Origin: an uncultured Dechloromonas sp.
GTDB taxonomy: Bacteria > Pseudomonadota > Gammaproteobacteria > Burkholderiales > Rhodocyclaceae
NCBI RefSeq assembly: GCF_945957265.1
Contig: NZ_CAMFKO010000023.1
Location: forward strand, 1 to 63,203
DNA: 63,203 bases
Direction of reading: 5' to 3'
Both the position numbers and the translations under genes were made by a program. Shown here in pieces: positions 10,167 to 17,242 of the stretch; within the stretch, counting starts at the first letter, position 1, and every line of letters starts with the position of its first letter. The notes below the pieces were generated by a model. It saw only the letters and a list, made by a program, of their open reading frames with translations. It ran no database searches and had not been told where the DNA came from.

Positions 10167-11503
10167 TATTTCTTGCCCGCCTTGCGGTCCAGGTCGCGCA
10201 AATGGGCCAGCTTCTCGCCGATCTTGCCCTCCAGGCCGCGCGGCGTCGGCGCGTACCAGTGCGGCTCGGGCATGCCGTCCGGCAGGTAGCTTTCGCCGGC
10301 GGCGTAGGCTTCCGGCTCATCGTGGGCGTAGCGGTATTCCTTGCCGTAGCCCAGCTCCTTCATCAGCTTGGTGGGCGCATTGCGCAGATGCACCGGCACC
10401 GGCCGCGAACCGTCCTGCTTCACGAAGGCCCGCGCCGCGTTGTAGGCCATGTAGCCGGCGTTCGACTTGGCGGCGACGGCGAGGTAGATCACCGCTTGCC
10501 CGAGCGCCAGTTCGCCCTCCGGCGAACCGAGCCGCTCATAGGTATTGGCCGCGTCGTTGGCGATCTGCATGGCCCGCGGGTCGGCCAGCCCGATATCCTC
10601 CCAGGCCATGCGCACGAGGCGCCGGGCGAGGTAGCGCGGGTCGGCGCCGCCGTCGAGCATGCGGCAGAACCAGTACAAGGCGCCATCCGGGTTCGAGCCG
10701 CGCACCGACTTGTGCAGGGCCGAAATCTGGTCGTAGAACGCATCGCCGCCCTTGTCGAAGCGGCGCAGGTTCTGCGCCATCGTCGCCTCGATGAAGGCAC
10801 CGTCGACGGCTGCCTGCCTGGCCGCATGCGCTGCCGTACGCACCTGCTCCAACAGGTTGAGCAAACGCCGGGCATCGCCGTCGGCCAGGCCGATCAGCCG
10901 GGTACGGGCATCGTCGTCGAACGCCAGGTCGGCCAGCGCCTTGTCCCGGGCGCGGTCGAACAACTGGCCCATTTCCGCTTCATCCAGCGATTTCAGCACA
11001 TAGACCGACGCCCGCGACAACAAGGCCGAATTGACTTCGAACGAAGGATTCTCCGTCGTCGCGCCGATGAAGGTAAACAGGCCGCTCTCGACGAAAGGCA
11101 GGAAGCCGTCCTGCTGCGCCTTGTTGAAGCGGTGGATTTCGTCGACGAAGAGGATGGTCCGCCGGCCCTGGCCCCGCCACAGCTCGGCCTGCGCCACGGC
11201 CTCGCGCACTTCCTTGATGCCCGAAAACACCGCCGACAACGCGATGAACTCGCAACTGAACTGCGTCGCCATCATCCGCGCCAGCGTCGTCTTGCCCACC
11301 CCGGGCGGCCCCCAGAGGATCATCGAATGCGGCTGTCCGGATGCGAACGCCAGGCGCAGCGGCTTGCCCGGACCAAGCAGGTGCTGCTGGCCGATCACCT
11401 CATCCGGCACCCGCGGGCGCAACTGCTCGGCCAGCGGCGCAAAGGCAGGCTGGCTGCGGTCAGCCGGAATGGCCGGCGCATCTTGAGAAAACAGATCGGT
11501 CAA
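10166..11503 (-). CDS. rarA: Replication-associated recombination protein A (MgsA/RarA AAA ATPase)
   Basis: 445 aa. RarA is a clamp-loader-like AAA+ ATPase that acts at stalled replication forks with SSB. Visible motifs are Walker A WGPPGVGKT, Walker B LFVDEIHRFN, sensor 1 GATTENPSFEVN and the C-terminal tetramerisation region (RGSNPDGALYWFCRML...). The length matches E. coli RarA (447 aa). The 3' end of an integron integrase gene lies 76 bases upstream of the start, so the rarA promoter must lie in that short gap or in intI. Confidence 0.95.
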   Translation of the reverse strand: MTDLFSQDAPAIPADRSQPAFAPLAEQLRPRVPDEVIGQQHLLGPGKPLRLAFASGQPHSMILWGPPGVGKTTLARMMATQFSCEFIALSAVFSGIKEVREAVAQAELWRGQGRRTILFVDEIHRFNKAQQDGFLPFVESGLFTFIGATTENPSFEVNSALLSRASVYVLKSLDEAEMGQLFDRARDKALADLAFDDDARTRLIGLADGDARRLLNLLEQVRTAAHAARQAAVDGAFIEATMAQNLRRFDKGGDAFYDQISALHKSVRGSNPDGALYWFCRMLDGGADPRYLARRLVRMAWEDIGLADPRAMQIANDAANTYERLGSPEGELALGQAVIYLAVAAKSNAGYMAYNAARAFVKQDGSRPVPVHLRNAPTKLMKELGYGKEYRYAHDEPEAYAAGESYLPDGMPEPHWYAPTPRGLEGKIGEKLAHLRDLDRKAGKK

Positions 11504-11579
11504 CGAAACCCTCGTCCGGCGGCCAGACCGCCTTTAACACAATCCCCGCAGTGTACCGCCGCCCCCCGGCAAGCCCAAA

Positions 11580-12548
11580 TCACATTCGATCGAGCGGAGA
11601 GAGCACGCCCCGCCCTCCCCGGTTGAGCACATGGGTGTAGATCATGGTTGTCGATACATCGGCATGACCGAGCAACTCCTGCACCGTGCGAATGTCGTAG
11701 CCGGATTCCAGCAGGTGGGTGGCAAACGAATGGCGCAAGGTATGCGTCGATGCCGGTTTGGCAATCCCCGCCTCGCCCAGCGCCCGTTTGATCGCCCGCT
11801 GCAAGGCCTGCTCCTGCGCATGGTGGCGGCGCGTGACGCCGCTACGCGGATCAACCGACAATGCCGATGCCGGAAACACCCAGAACCATCCCCACGATGC
11901 CGGCGCCCCCGGATATTTGCGCACCAACGCCGTCGGCAAATAGACGCCGGGCGCCCCGGCCGCCCGGTCGTTAGCCCATAAAACCCGCACGCGCAGCAGG
12001 TGCTGCCGCAGCTGCTCGGCCAACGACTCCGGCAGCATCGTGTGCCTGTCCTTGCCGCCCTTGCCATCCCGAACCGTTATTTCGCCGCGCTCGAAATCGA
12101 CATCCTTGACGCGCAGGCGTATGCACTCCATCAAGCGCATGCCGGTGCCGTACAGCAGCCTGGCCATCAGGGCGTGAGACCCGGCGAGCATTTCAAAGAG
12201 GCGCCCTACTTCGCTGCGCGACAAAACAACCGGGACGCGCTTGGGCTTTTTGGGGCGTGCCAGATCGACCAGCCACGGCAAATCCAGCTCAAGCACCTCG
12301 CGATAAAGAAAAAGTAACGCCGATAAGGCCTGCTGATGGGTTGATGCCGCCACATCCGCCTCCACCGCCAGATGCGTCAGAAAAGCACGAACCTCCCCTG
12401 CCCCCATATCGCGCGGATGGCGACGCCCATGGAAAGCAACAAACCGGCGTACCCACTCGACATATGCACGCTCCGTCCTTATGCTGTAGCGCTTGTAGCG
12501 GATGACTTCCCGAACCCGGCCAAGCAAAGTCGGTGCAGCAGCATCCAT
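11580..12548 (-). CDS. intI: Integron integrase (IntI-type tyrosine recombinase)
   Basis: 322 aa. It recombines attI and single-stranded attC sites to insert and excise gene cassettes. Catalytic residues are visible: Arg in [18 protein letters not shown], the HTLRH box, and Tyr in [12 protein letters not shown]. The extra segment around [19 protein letters not shown] is the IntI-specific patch that separates integron integrases from other Xer-like recombinases. I prefer the ATG at 12548 (AGGGG nine bases upstream) over the in-frame TTG at 12566. The gene is transcribed away from the cassettes, as is normal, and its promoter region carries a LexA-type box. The reading frame is intact, so the enzyme is probably active. 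Confidence 0.96.
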   Translation of the reverse strand: MDAAAPTLLGRVREVIRYKRYSIRTERAYVEWVRRFVAFHGRRHPRDMGAGEVRAFLTHLAVEADVAASTHQQALSALLFLYREVLELDLPWLVDLARPKKPKRVPVVLSRSEVGRLFEMLAGSHALMARLLYGTGMRLMECIRLRVKDVDFERGEITVRDGKGGKDRHTMLPESLAEQLRQHLLRVRVLWANDRAAGAPGVYLPTALVRKYPGAPASWGWFWVFPASALSVDPRSGVTRRHHAQEQALQRAIKRALGEAGIAKPASTHTLRHSFATHLLESGYDIRTVQELLGHADVSTTMIYTHVLNRGGRGVLSPLDRM

Positions 12549-12572
12549 GACGTAAAACCCCTGCAAATATCA

Positions 12573-12605
12573 CTGTACATAACAACAGCAATTGATCGCA
12601 AACAA
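12573..12605 (-). promoter_or_regulatory. intI promoter with LexA (SOS) box
   Basis: CTGTACATAACAACAG (12573-12588) matches the CTGT-N8-ACAG LexA consensus exactly. On the minus strand a candidate promoter TTGTTT (12600-12605), 17-base spacer, TTATGT (12577-12582) places the -10 inside the LexA box. This is the arrangement known for SOS control of integron integrases. Confidence 0.8.
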
Positions 12606-12639
12606 AGATGCAAGAAGCATTTTAGGAAGCTACGTTCGC

Positions 12640-12699
12640 AAGCGTATACGTCAGTTCCCAGGGGTATACGTTGTTTTTGACGTCTACTAATAGTTAGGC
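12640..12699 (+). other. attI recombination region with first core site
   Basis: The first core GTTAGGC lies at 12693-12699, immediately before the first cassette ORF. The preceding 60 bases contain GTATACGT twice, in GCGTATACGTCAG and GGGTATACGTTG, which could be the direct integrase-binding sites expected in attI. Its exact left limit cannot be fixed by eye. Confidence 0.65.
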
Positions 12700-12703
12700 A
12701 CAT

Positions 12704-12997
12704 ATGAAAATCTGGCCCGGTCAAACTGAAGACTTCAAGCCTCCTCTCTTGTCGCCCAAGGAAAAAGGAAATCTGTGGTTGGGTCTTGCTGGCATCTTTT
12801 TCGTTGGTTCAGCCACTTCATATTTTTATCCTTCAGCCGCACCTGCTACAGGTCGCTGGGCATGGCTCCACAACATCTTCTTCAATCAATTTGGTCCATC
12901 GGGAGATTTTGTTCTTTTCCTGGTGTTGGGCTTTGCTGGCGTACTGGCCGCACTCAAGCAGTATTCCGCTCACTCAAGCGAAAAGGGGCAGCATTAA
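12704..12997 (+). CDS. Cassette 1: small membrane protein, unknown function
   Basis: 97 aa. Two hydrophobic segments are visible, LWLGLAGIFFVGSATSYFY and FVLFLVLGFAGVLAALKQY, separated by a Trp-rich loop. The ATG lies four bases after the attI core, so there is no room for a Shine-Dalgarno site unless attI supplies it. That is common in first cassettes. As the cassette nearest attI it was probably the last acquired and is the best expressed. Codon use and base composition are more AT-rich than in the flanking chromosome, as in the other cassettes. I do not recognise the family. Confidence 0.7.
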   Translation: MKIWPGQTEDFKPPLLSPKEKGNLWLGLAGIFFVGSATSYFYPSAAPATGRWAWLHNIFFNQFGPSGDFVLFLVLGFAGVLAALKQYSAHSSEKGQH

Positions 12998-13013
12998 TGC
13001 GTAACCCAGCATT

Positions 13014-13109
13014 GCCTAACAAACGCTTCGAGCCGACCGCCCAAAAGCTGCGCTTTTGGGTTCCCTCCGCGCTGCGCGCTCCGGCGTCGGCTCAAGCTGC
13101 ACGTTATGC
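13014..13109 (+). other. attC site of cassette 1
   Basis: R'' GCCTAAC (13014-13020) and R' GTTATGC (13103-13109) bound about 96 bp of imperfect palindrome. L-type sequences lie near CGAGCCGACCG and CGTCGGCTCAAG, with an internal CCCAAAAGC/GCTTTTGGG hairpin. It is the longest attC here. Confidence 0.88.
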
Positions 13110-13124
13110 GTAAAGCTCTTTACC

Positions 13125-13439
13125 GTGGCGAATAACTGGAATATCCCTGCTTGGCTAGAAACGGAAGTCCGAGCCAGAGACAAAGAGTGCGTCTATTGCG
13201 GCACGCCATTTACTTCTTCCAAAGTTTCCCCAAAATCGGCAGCAAGCTGGGAACACATCATCAATGATGAAAGAATCATCACAAGAGAGAACATCGCGCT
13301 TTGTTGTCGTGGGTGCAACTCCAGCAAAGGACAAAAACAACTTTCGGTATGGTTGCAGTCGAACTACTGCCAAGATCGCGGAATATCAAAAGAGTCCGTG
13401 GCCCCAATAATCAAACAGGCAATCGCCTGTGGCCTATAA
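13125..13439 (+). CDS. Cassette 2: small HNH endonuclease-like protein
   Basis: About 104 aa. A zinc-finger HNH pattern is visible: CVYCGTPF, then ASWEHIINDERI, then ALCCRGCNSSKG. The two CxxC pairs would hold zinc, and the EH and N residues would belong to the metal-dependent nuclease centre. The first plausible start inside the cassette is GTG at 13125. An earlier reading would begin inside the previous attC. The R' core GTTATGC itself opens a nine-codon ORF (13106-13135) ending just past the GTG, which may act as a coupling leader. Its role (restriction-like, anti-phage or other) is unknown. Confidence 0.7.
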   Translation: MANNWNIPAWLETEVRARDKECVYCGTPFTSSKVSPKSAASWEHIINDERIITRENIALCCRGCNSSKGQKQLSVWLQSNYCQDRGISKESVAPIIKQAIACGL

Positions 13440-13444
13440 ATTGC

Positions 13445-13514
13445 GCATAACAAATCATTCCAGCGGACCGTCAAAAACCGCACTTTTGCCGTTCGCTGAA
13501 TTCAAACGTTAGAC
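13445..13514 (+). other. attC site of cassette 2
   Basis: R'' GCATAAC (13445-13451) and R' GTTAGAC (13508-13514), 70 bp. Between them CCAGCGGACCG and CGTTCGCTGAA form the imperfect L''/L' arms. The R'' core complements the R' core that opens this cassette at 13103. Confidence 0.88.
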
Positions 13515-13518
13515 ACCA

Positions 13519-14055
13519 ATGCCCACACCTACAATCCACGGCCGTGCGCTAAACATTTTTATTGCCGCGTTTTTAACTTTTATTGTCATCTTTTCGCTGT
13601 GTGCCCTTATTTCGTCAGTTAAAGATTTTGCCAAGGCATCAGCGTCTCCTGCATGGCCTTCCACCGAAGGCTTGGTTATTTCTTCGCAGATACAACGTAA
13701 GTGCAAAAATTTGGCGTCTTACATGCCGGAGATTCTTTATCGATACACGGTTGAGCAGCAAGAGTATGTAGGTCGTCGCATAAATTTTGGTGACAACCTA
13801 TGTAGGTCAAAAATCGATGCAGAGAGAATTGCCAACGCTTACCCCGAAGGCAAAAACATTCAGGTTTATTTTGACCCTACCTCTCCGGAAAATGCTGCTA
13901 TCAGCGTGTCCAGTACCGAGTCCGGTACCTGGTCCGTTTTTATCGTCGCTCTCATAATCTTTGGCGCCTCGTCGCCCATTGCTTACTACTACATAAAACT
14001 TTGTCTAACATCGCAATCCACCGGACCTGCGCGAAAAGCCGCGCAGGTCCGGTGA
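13519..14055 (+). CDS. Cassette 3: DUF3592-like membrane protein
   Basis: 178 aa. A hydrophobic helix near the N-terminus (FIAAFLTFIVIFSLCALI) is followed by an extracytoplasmic segment and a second helix (VFIVALIIFGASSPIAYYY). WPSTEGLVISSQI and the later IQVYFDPTSPENAAI fit the DUF3592 pattern. The ORF has no stop before its attC and reads about 17 codons through it, so the last residues (LTSQSTGPARKAAQVR) are encoded by recombination-site DNA. The ATG is four bases after the R' core. Confidence 0.7.
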   Translation: MPTPTIHGRALNIFIAAFLTFIVIFSLCALISSVKDFAKASASPAWPSTEGLVISSQIQRKCKNLASYMPEILYRYTVEQQEYVGRRINFGDNLCRSKIDAERIANAYPEGKNIQVYFDPTSPENAAISVSSTESGTWSVFIVALIIFGASSPIAYYYIKLCLTSQSTGPARKAAQVR

Positions 14056-14070
14056 TTTCTAACGTTAGGA
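14003..14070 (+). other. attC site of cassette 3
   Basis: R'' GTCTAAC (14003-14009) and R' GTTAGGA (14064-14070), 68 bp. The inner arms CACCGGACCTGCGCG and CGCGCAGGTCCGGTG are perfectly complementary, a very strong single-strand hairpin. The site overlaps the 3' end of the cassette 3 ORF. Confidence 0.9.
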
Positions 14071-14078
14071 ATCACAAC

Positions 14079-14348
14079 ATGCTATTACGCTGTCCTTGTT
14101 GCTCCGCTTTACTTCTGCCGCTCAAGGCAATGTTTAGAGGCTCGGCGGGTCGCGTTGATTGCCATGCCTGCAAATCAAATTTAGTTATTTCCCGCCCCTC
14201 TTGGGTAACGGGTCTAATCATTGTCGGCGGGACTGCCACATATAGGGCTATCAGGTCTTATGAAAGCTTTGCCATTGCTTTCACCATTGCGCTCATTGTT
14301 GGTATCACTATCGACATATGCCTATCAAAACTAACAGTCATTTCCTAA
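14079..14348 (+). CDS. Cassette 4: zinc-ribbon-like small membrane protein
   Basis: 89 aa. The N-terminal third has CPCC...CHAC spacing (MLLRCPCCSALLLPL and GRVDCHACKSNLV), which suggests a small zinc ribbon. It is followed by two hydrophobic segments (WVTGLIIVGGTATYR and FAIAFTIALIVGITIDICL). The stop codon TAA lies inside the R'' core TCCTAAC, so gene and recombination site are packed with no spacer. Function unknown. Confidence 0.65.
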   Translation: MLLRCPCCSALLLPLKAMFRGSAGRVDCHACKSNLVISRPSWVTGLIIVGGTATYRAIRSYESFAIAFTIALIVGITIDICLSKLTVIS

Positions 14349-14414
14349 CACCCCGCTCCAACCAACCGTCAAAAAGCTCCGCTTTTTGCCGTCGGCTGAG
14401 CTAGTACATTGGGC
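14343..14414 (+). other. attC site of cassette 4, with altered crossover base
   Basis: R'' TCCTAAC (14343-14349). The R' site at 14408-14414 reads ATTGGGC instead of GTTGGGC, so the conserved G at the crossover is A. The arms CAACCAACCGTC and GCCGTCGGCTGAG, with AAAAAGC/GCTTTTT inside, otherwise look normal. The change may reduce recombination at this boundary. Confidence 0.8.
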
Positions 14415-14417
14415 GTC

Positions 14418-14987
14418 ATGAATCAGCATCGTATCTCGCTCGCAGCGCTGGTAGCCGTGGTTGCGCTTGGCGCCTGCGTCTCTACAACCACAGTGCAGCT
14501 AGCACCGTCGCCTCAGCCTTCGGTGTGTCAGAGCACCGCAAACGCACTCGTGCTTTGGGTACCGCAGTGGCGCCCGAACCAGAAGGACATTTCCGAACGG
14601 GAGGCGGCCGCAGCAGACGGCATCACACAGTTCTTTGCCAAGTCAGGTTGCTTTTCCTCAGCCACCGTTCAACGGATTGCACAGCCATCTGCCGCCGAAG
14701 TGGCCGCAGCATTGGAGCAAGCGCAGTCGCGCTATGACCGTGCTGTCGTGGTCATGGTCCGTGAACTGGGGCCCATAGTCAAAATCGGGTCATCTGCGGC
14801 GCTTGTTGAAGGAGGAACCGAAGTTGTGCTGGAGTTGACAGAGTACAGACTGCCGGCGTTGTCGGCGCAACGCAGCTTCTCTGTAAATTGGCGGAACGGC
14901 GGGCCTGGTGTCATCAAGGGCGTAGCGAGCCTGCCGCAAGATATCCAGGCCGCATTGACCGCAGGTATGCAGCCAGTCGCAAAATGA
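14418..14987 (+). CDS. Cassette 5: predicted lipoprotein, unknown function
   Basis: 189 aa. The signal peptide ends in a lipobox (VALGAC), so the mature protein should be lipid-anchored in the cell envelope. The mature part has no motif I recognise. A mixed alpha/beta pattern (YDRAVVVMVRELGPIVKIG, TEVVLELTEYRLPALSAQ) suggests a compact periplasmic domain. The start is the ATG four bases after the R' core. The longer frame begins at TTG inside the core. This cassette is more GC-rich than cassettes 1-4, which suggests a different source. Confidence 0.72.
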   Translation: MNQHRISLAALVAVVALGACVSTTTVQLAPSPQPSVCQSTANALVLWVPQWRPNQKDISEREAAAADGITQFFAKSGCFSSATVQRIAQPSAAEVAAALEQAQSRYDRAVVVMVRELGPIVKIGSSAALVEGGTEVVLELTEYRLPALSAQRSFSVNWRNGGPGVIKGVASLPQDIQAALTAGMQPVAK

Positions 14988-14988
14988 C

Positions 14989-15059
14989 GCCCAACCCATC
15001 CATCAACCCGGACGCTGCGCGATGAAGCCGCGCAGCGCCGGTTATGTCAGACGTTGGGC
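14989..15059 (+). other. attC site of cassette 5
   Basis: R'' GCCCAAC (14989-14995) and R' GTTGGGC (15053-15059), 71 bp. The inner arms CGCTGCGCG and CGCGCAGCG are complementary. It begins one base after the cassette 5 stop codon. Confidence 0.9.
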
Positions 15060-15084
15060 CTCTTTAACTCACAGAAAGTGATCT

Positions 15085-15732
15085 ATGGGCGCAAAAACAT
15101 GGATGCTCGTACTTGCAAATTCAGATGCACGTGGGGTGCTCGCTGCGAAGCCTCCGCTCGATCGGGAGGCAACCCTAAAGCTCGCAAGCACCCTATTCCC
15201 CGGCGAGAAACTCGAACCGATTGGGGATGGCGATCTGTCCTATACATCTCCACCCGATAATGAACTTCACATCGGTTGCTTTCCGGGTGTCTCAGTTGTT
15301 GCGGCCAAAGAATTTGGTATCGATTACCCGTCTAAGCTGCCGCAGCATTTCATAGCTGCCGGTGGCAGCGGAGTTGTCACGCTTCACGCAATGCACAGCG
15401 TGGTTGATTGGTTTGCGTATGCAATATGGACGAACGGAAAATTGGTGCGCTCCCTGAGCCTGTCTCCGGATGGCGGCATCATGGAAGACATCGGACAGCG
15501 CCTATTTTTCGAAGAGCCTTACTGGTCCGGTGAGTACCCGGCTGTTGATAACGATGAAGAGAAGGACGCTTACCCGTTTCCGTTCCATCCTTTGGATCTC
15601 GGCGAGGAAACATTGAAGAATCGCTTTGGCTACCAGCTCGAGGGGTTCATTGACTCTTCCCTTCTTGAACCCGAGTCAATTCCATTGCTTCGCTTTAAGC
15701 GCTCCCGGGCCTCTTGGTGGCAGTTTTGGTAG
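15085..15732 (+). CDS. Cassette 6: DUF6928-like protein, unknown function
   Basis: 215 aa, apparently cytosolic with no signal or membrane segment. The start MGAKTWMLVLANSD and the middle (HAMHSVVDWFAYAIWTNGKLV, RSLSLSPDGGIMEDIG) resemble DUF6928-type proteins as I remember them. I could not check this. The C-terminus is Trp-rich (SWWQFW). The ATG is preceded by AAAGTGATCT, a weak ribosome site. Nothing here indicates a reaction or partner. Confidence 0.7.
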   Translation: MGAKTWMLVLANSDARGVLAAKPPLDREATLKLASTLFPGEKLEPIGDGDLSYTSPPDNELHIGCFPGVSVVAAKEFGIDYPSKLPQHFIAAGGSGVVTLHAMHSVVDWFAYAIWTNGKLVRSLSLSPDGGIMEDIGQRLFFEEPYWSGEYPAVDNDEEKDAYPFPFHPLDLGEETLKNRFGYQLEGFIDSSLLEPESIPLLRFKRSRASWWQFW

Positions 15733-15736
15733 CGAG

Positions 15737-15805
15737 GCCCAACCCGTCAGTTCATCGGACCTGTCGCGGCAAGCCGCGCCAGTCCGGTGAGTTCAAACGT
15801 TGGGC
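15737..15805 (+). other. attC site of cassette 6
   Basis: R'' GCCCAAC (15737-15743) and R' GTTGGGC (15799-15805), 69 bp. The arms ATCGGACCTGTCGCGGC and GCCGCGCCAGTCCGGTG form an imperfect hairpin, much like attC3. Confidence 0.9.
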
Positions 15806-15817
15806 GTATTAGGAACC

Positions 15818-16123
15818 GTGGCTAAATTTCCTGAGCAAAAAGAGATGGAGTTCCAAGAGCTTGCCGCTTACGTCAGCTTTTTTGCGAGCGCTGTTTGGGG
15901 CATCCCCGAAGAGTCCCCACTGCATCCAAGTCACTTTGCTACTCCTGTGCGCGGAAAAATCAGCAAATCTCAGCTGCTTGCCGGTTTAAGGCAGGCTGCA
16001 CGAGACACCTTGGAAGCAACAAAGAATTACCCAACGGAAAAAATTGAGGCCCTCGACAGTGCCTGCAAAAAGCTCCAAGTGCTTACGCTTTCTGCGGTCA
16101 GGGAACGTTATGGTCGTAAGTAA
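15818..16123 (+). CDS. Cassette 7: small cytosolic protein, unknown function
   Basis: About 101 aa from GTG at 15818 (TTG at 15800 and an internal ATG at 15845 are alternatives). It has no membrane segment or signal. The second half is helical and basic (SQLLAGLRQAARDTLEA, KIEALDSACKKLQVL). I do not recognise the family. It is the last gene followed by a recognisable, though truncated, attC. Confidence 0.6.
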   Translation: MAKFPEQKEMEFQELAAYVSFFASAVWGIPEESPLHPSHFATPVRGKISKSQLLAGLRQAARDTLEATKNYPTEKIEALDSACKKLQVLTLSAVRERYGRK

Positions 16124-16126
16124 TTC

Positions 16127-16157
16127 GCCCAACAATCCACTCCAGCCGACCGTCACC
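16127..16157 (+). other. Truncated attC of cassette 7 (end of the mobile array)
   Basis: R'' GCCCAAC (16127-16133) and the left arm CAGCCGACCGTC are present, but no returning arm or R' core follows. The sequence runs directly into another gene at 16165. The right half has been deleted or replaced, so cassette 7 should be unable to excise normally. Confidence 0.75.
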
Positions 16158-16164
16158 CCTCTCC

Positions 16165-16594
16165 ATGCACAACTACAACCTTCCGCTTCTTTTGGGAGCT
16201 GCACTCAGTCTTATTGCGGCGCTCCTTCATTTCGCGTGCATCCCATGGGGGGCTAACGGCTTTAGATTTCTTGGTGCTGGCGAGCCTATCGTTCGCATGT
16301 CAGCAGCAGGTCATTGGTACCCCCCCGCTGGTTGCTTTTGTCATTGGCACGGTCCTTTCGGGTTGGGCCATTTATGCGCTATCTGGTGCCGGCCTTCTTC
16401 CTCCGTTACCGTATTTACGGTTAGCACTGGCCGGCATCACCGCTATCTATCTGCTCCGAGCGCTTGCCTTCCCATTGCTCAAGCCCGCTTTCCCGGGGAA
16501 CAGTACAACGTTCTGGTTTGTCACTTCAGCCATTTGCCTTGTCATCGGTTTCACCCACCTGCTTGGCCTTATTCAGGTGTGGCAACGCACATGA
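16165..16594 (+). pseudogene. Four-helix membrane protein gene, frameshifted at a C7 tract
   Basis: The reading begins MHNYNLPLLLGAALSLIAAL and continues through FRFLGAGEPIVRMSAAGHWYPP in one frame, then in the next frame LVAFVIGTVLSGWAIYALSG to IQVWQRT. The two parts together make a plausible four-helix membrane protein of about 142 aa. The break is a run of seven C at 16320-16326; six C would restore the frame. It could be a real mutation, a slipping tract or a sequencing error. The gene is not followed by an attC, so it is an array remnant or host gene. Confidence 0.65.
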
Positions 16595-16869
16595 TGCCCA
16601 TCCTCCACGCCATTGGTGTCGTTGTAGTCGCTGGTCTTGGAATTGCAACCTGGAGAATTCGCTGTGAAGGCTTTGGTTGCGTCGGCGTTGGCCTCGCTTG
16701 GGTCGCATGGAGTTGCGTGTTTGCACTATGGCTGGCTGTCGGCCTGCTGGCGCTCCGCTCTACCAAAGGCAGGCCGGGGATGCTGCGCATTGGACGCTAC
16801 AGCATCGCGGCGCAACTGGCGGTCGGGCTCGTAGCACTAGGCTACTGGGCAATACGAAATACGGCCTGA
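16591..16869 (+). CDS. Small membrane protein coupled to the frameshifted gene
   Basis: 92 aa with three hydrophobic segments (AIGVVVVAGLGIATW, WVAWSCVFALWLAVGLLAL, IAAQLAVGLVALGYW). The ATG overlaps the upstream TGA as ATGA, so the two genes were probably translated as a pair. The short sequence ATTCAAC (16876-16882) just after the stop fits an R'' consensus (RYYYAAC) and may be a decayed attC. Function unknown. Confidence 0.55.
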   Translation: MMPILHAIGVVVVAGLGIATWRIRCEGFGCVGVGLAWVAWSCVFALWLAVGLLALRSTKGRPGMLRIGRYSIAAQLAVGLVALGYWAIRNTA

Positions 16870-16993
16870 GATGTTATTCAACCCGGAGCGCCAATGAGTC
16901 GCCCCGGAAAAACAGCACTGCCTGAGCGTGCGCTTCTTCGGCTTGAGCGGGTGTTTTGCCCGTTGCAAGCGCAGGCGCATCAGGCCCGCGATA

Positions 16994-17242
16994 TCAGCCC
17001 TCGCCCTCAGGCGGCAGCAGGGGCTGCGGTACGCTGGTGGCGTGGAGCACCCCGGCGCAGCAGCCGAAGAAGAAGACGGCCGCTGCCATGCTGGGCGTCC
17101 AGGTATCGGCCATGCCGCGGGTGAAGAAGAACCAGCCGAAGGCAATGATGGCGGGGATCATCATCAGCGCGCAGAATGCGGCGCCGACCAGGGCGATCTT
17201 GTGCCCGATGTGGCGTGGTTTGCGGATAATTTCTTCGGTCAT
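16994..17242 (-). CDS. Small two-helix membrane protein
   Basis: 82 aa with two hydrophobic segments (IALVGAAFCALMMIPAIIAF and MAAAVFFFGCCAGVLHA) and a charged N-terminus. The ATG overlaps the stop of the upstream secretin-like gene as ATGA, so the pair is translationally coupled. I do not recognise the family. It is the last chromosomal gene before the degraded integron end. Confidence 0.65.
   Translation of the reverse strand: MTEEIIRKPRHIGHKIALVGAAFCALMMIPAIIAFGWFFFTRGMADTWTPSMAAAVFFFGCCAGVLHATSVPQPLLPPEGEG

Larger units (their letters stand above)
11580..16133. mobile_element. Chromosomal integron with seven recognisable cassettes
   Basis: The element is intI (minus), then attI, then cassettes on the plus strand. 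Cassette starts are marked by core sites at 12693, 13103, 13508, 14064, 14408, 15053 and 15799. Each cassette's first core (TTAGGC, TTATGC, TTAGAC, TTAGGA, TTGGGC, TTGGGC, TTGGGC) is matched by the complementary R'' core at its own 3' end. This is what circular cassette intermediates predict, so all seven boundaries are internally consistent. The array ends in a truncated attC at 16127 and continues into non-cassette remnants up to about 16.9 kb. Confidence 0.92.

Noticed and set aside
16900..16990. Possible further cassette or attC after 16.88 kb
   Set aside because: Only a single R''-like heptamer is present and no paired R' core; I see nothing else to support another site.
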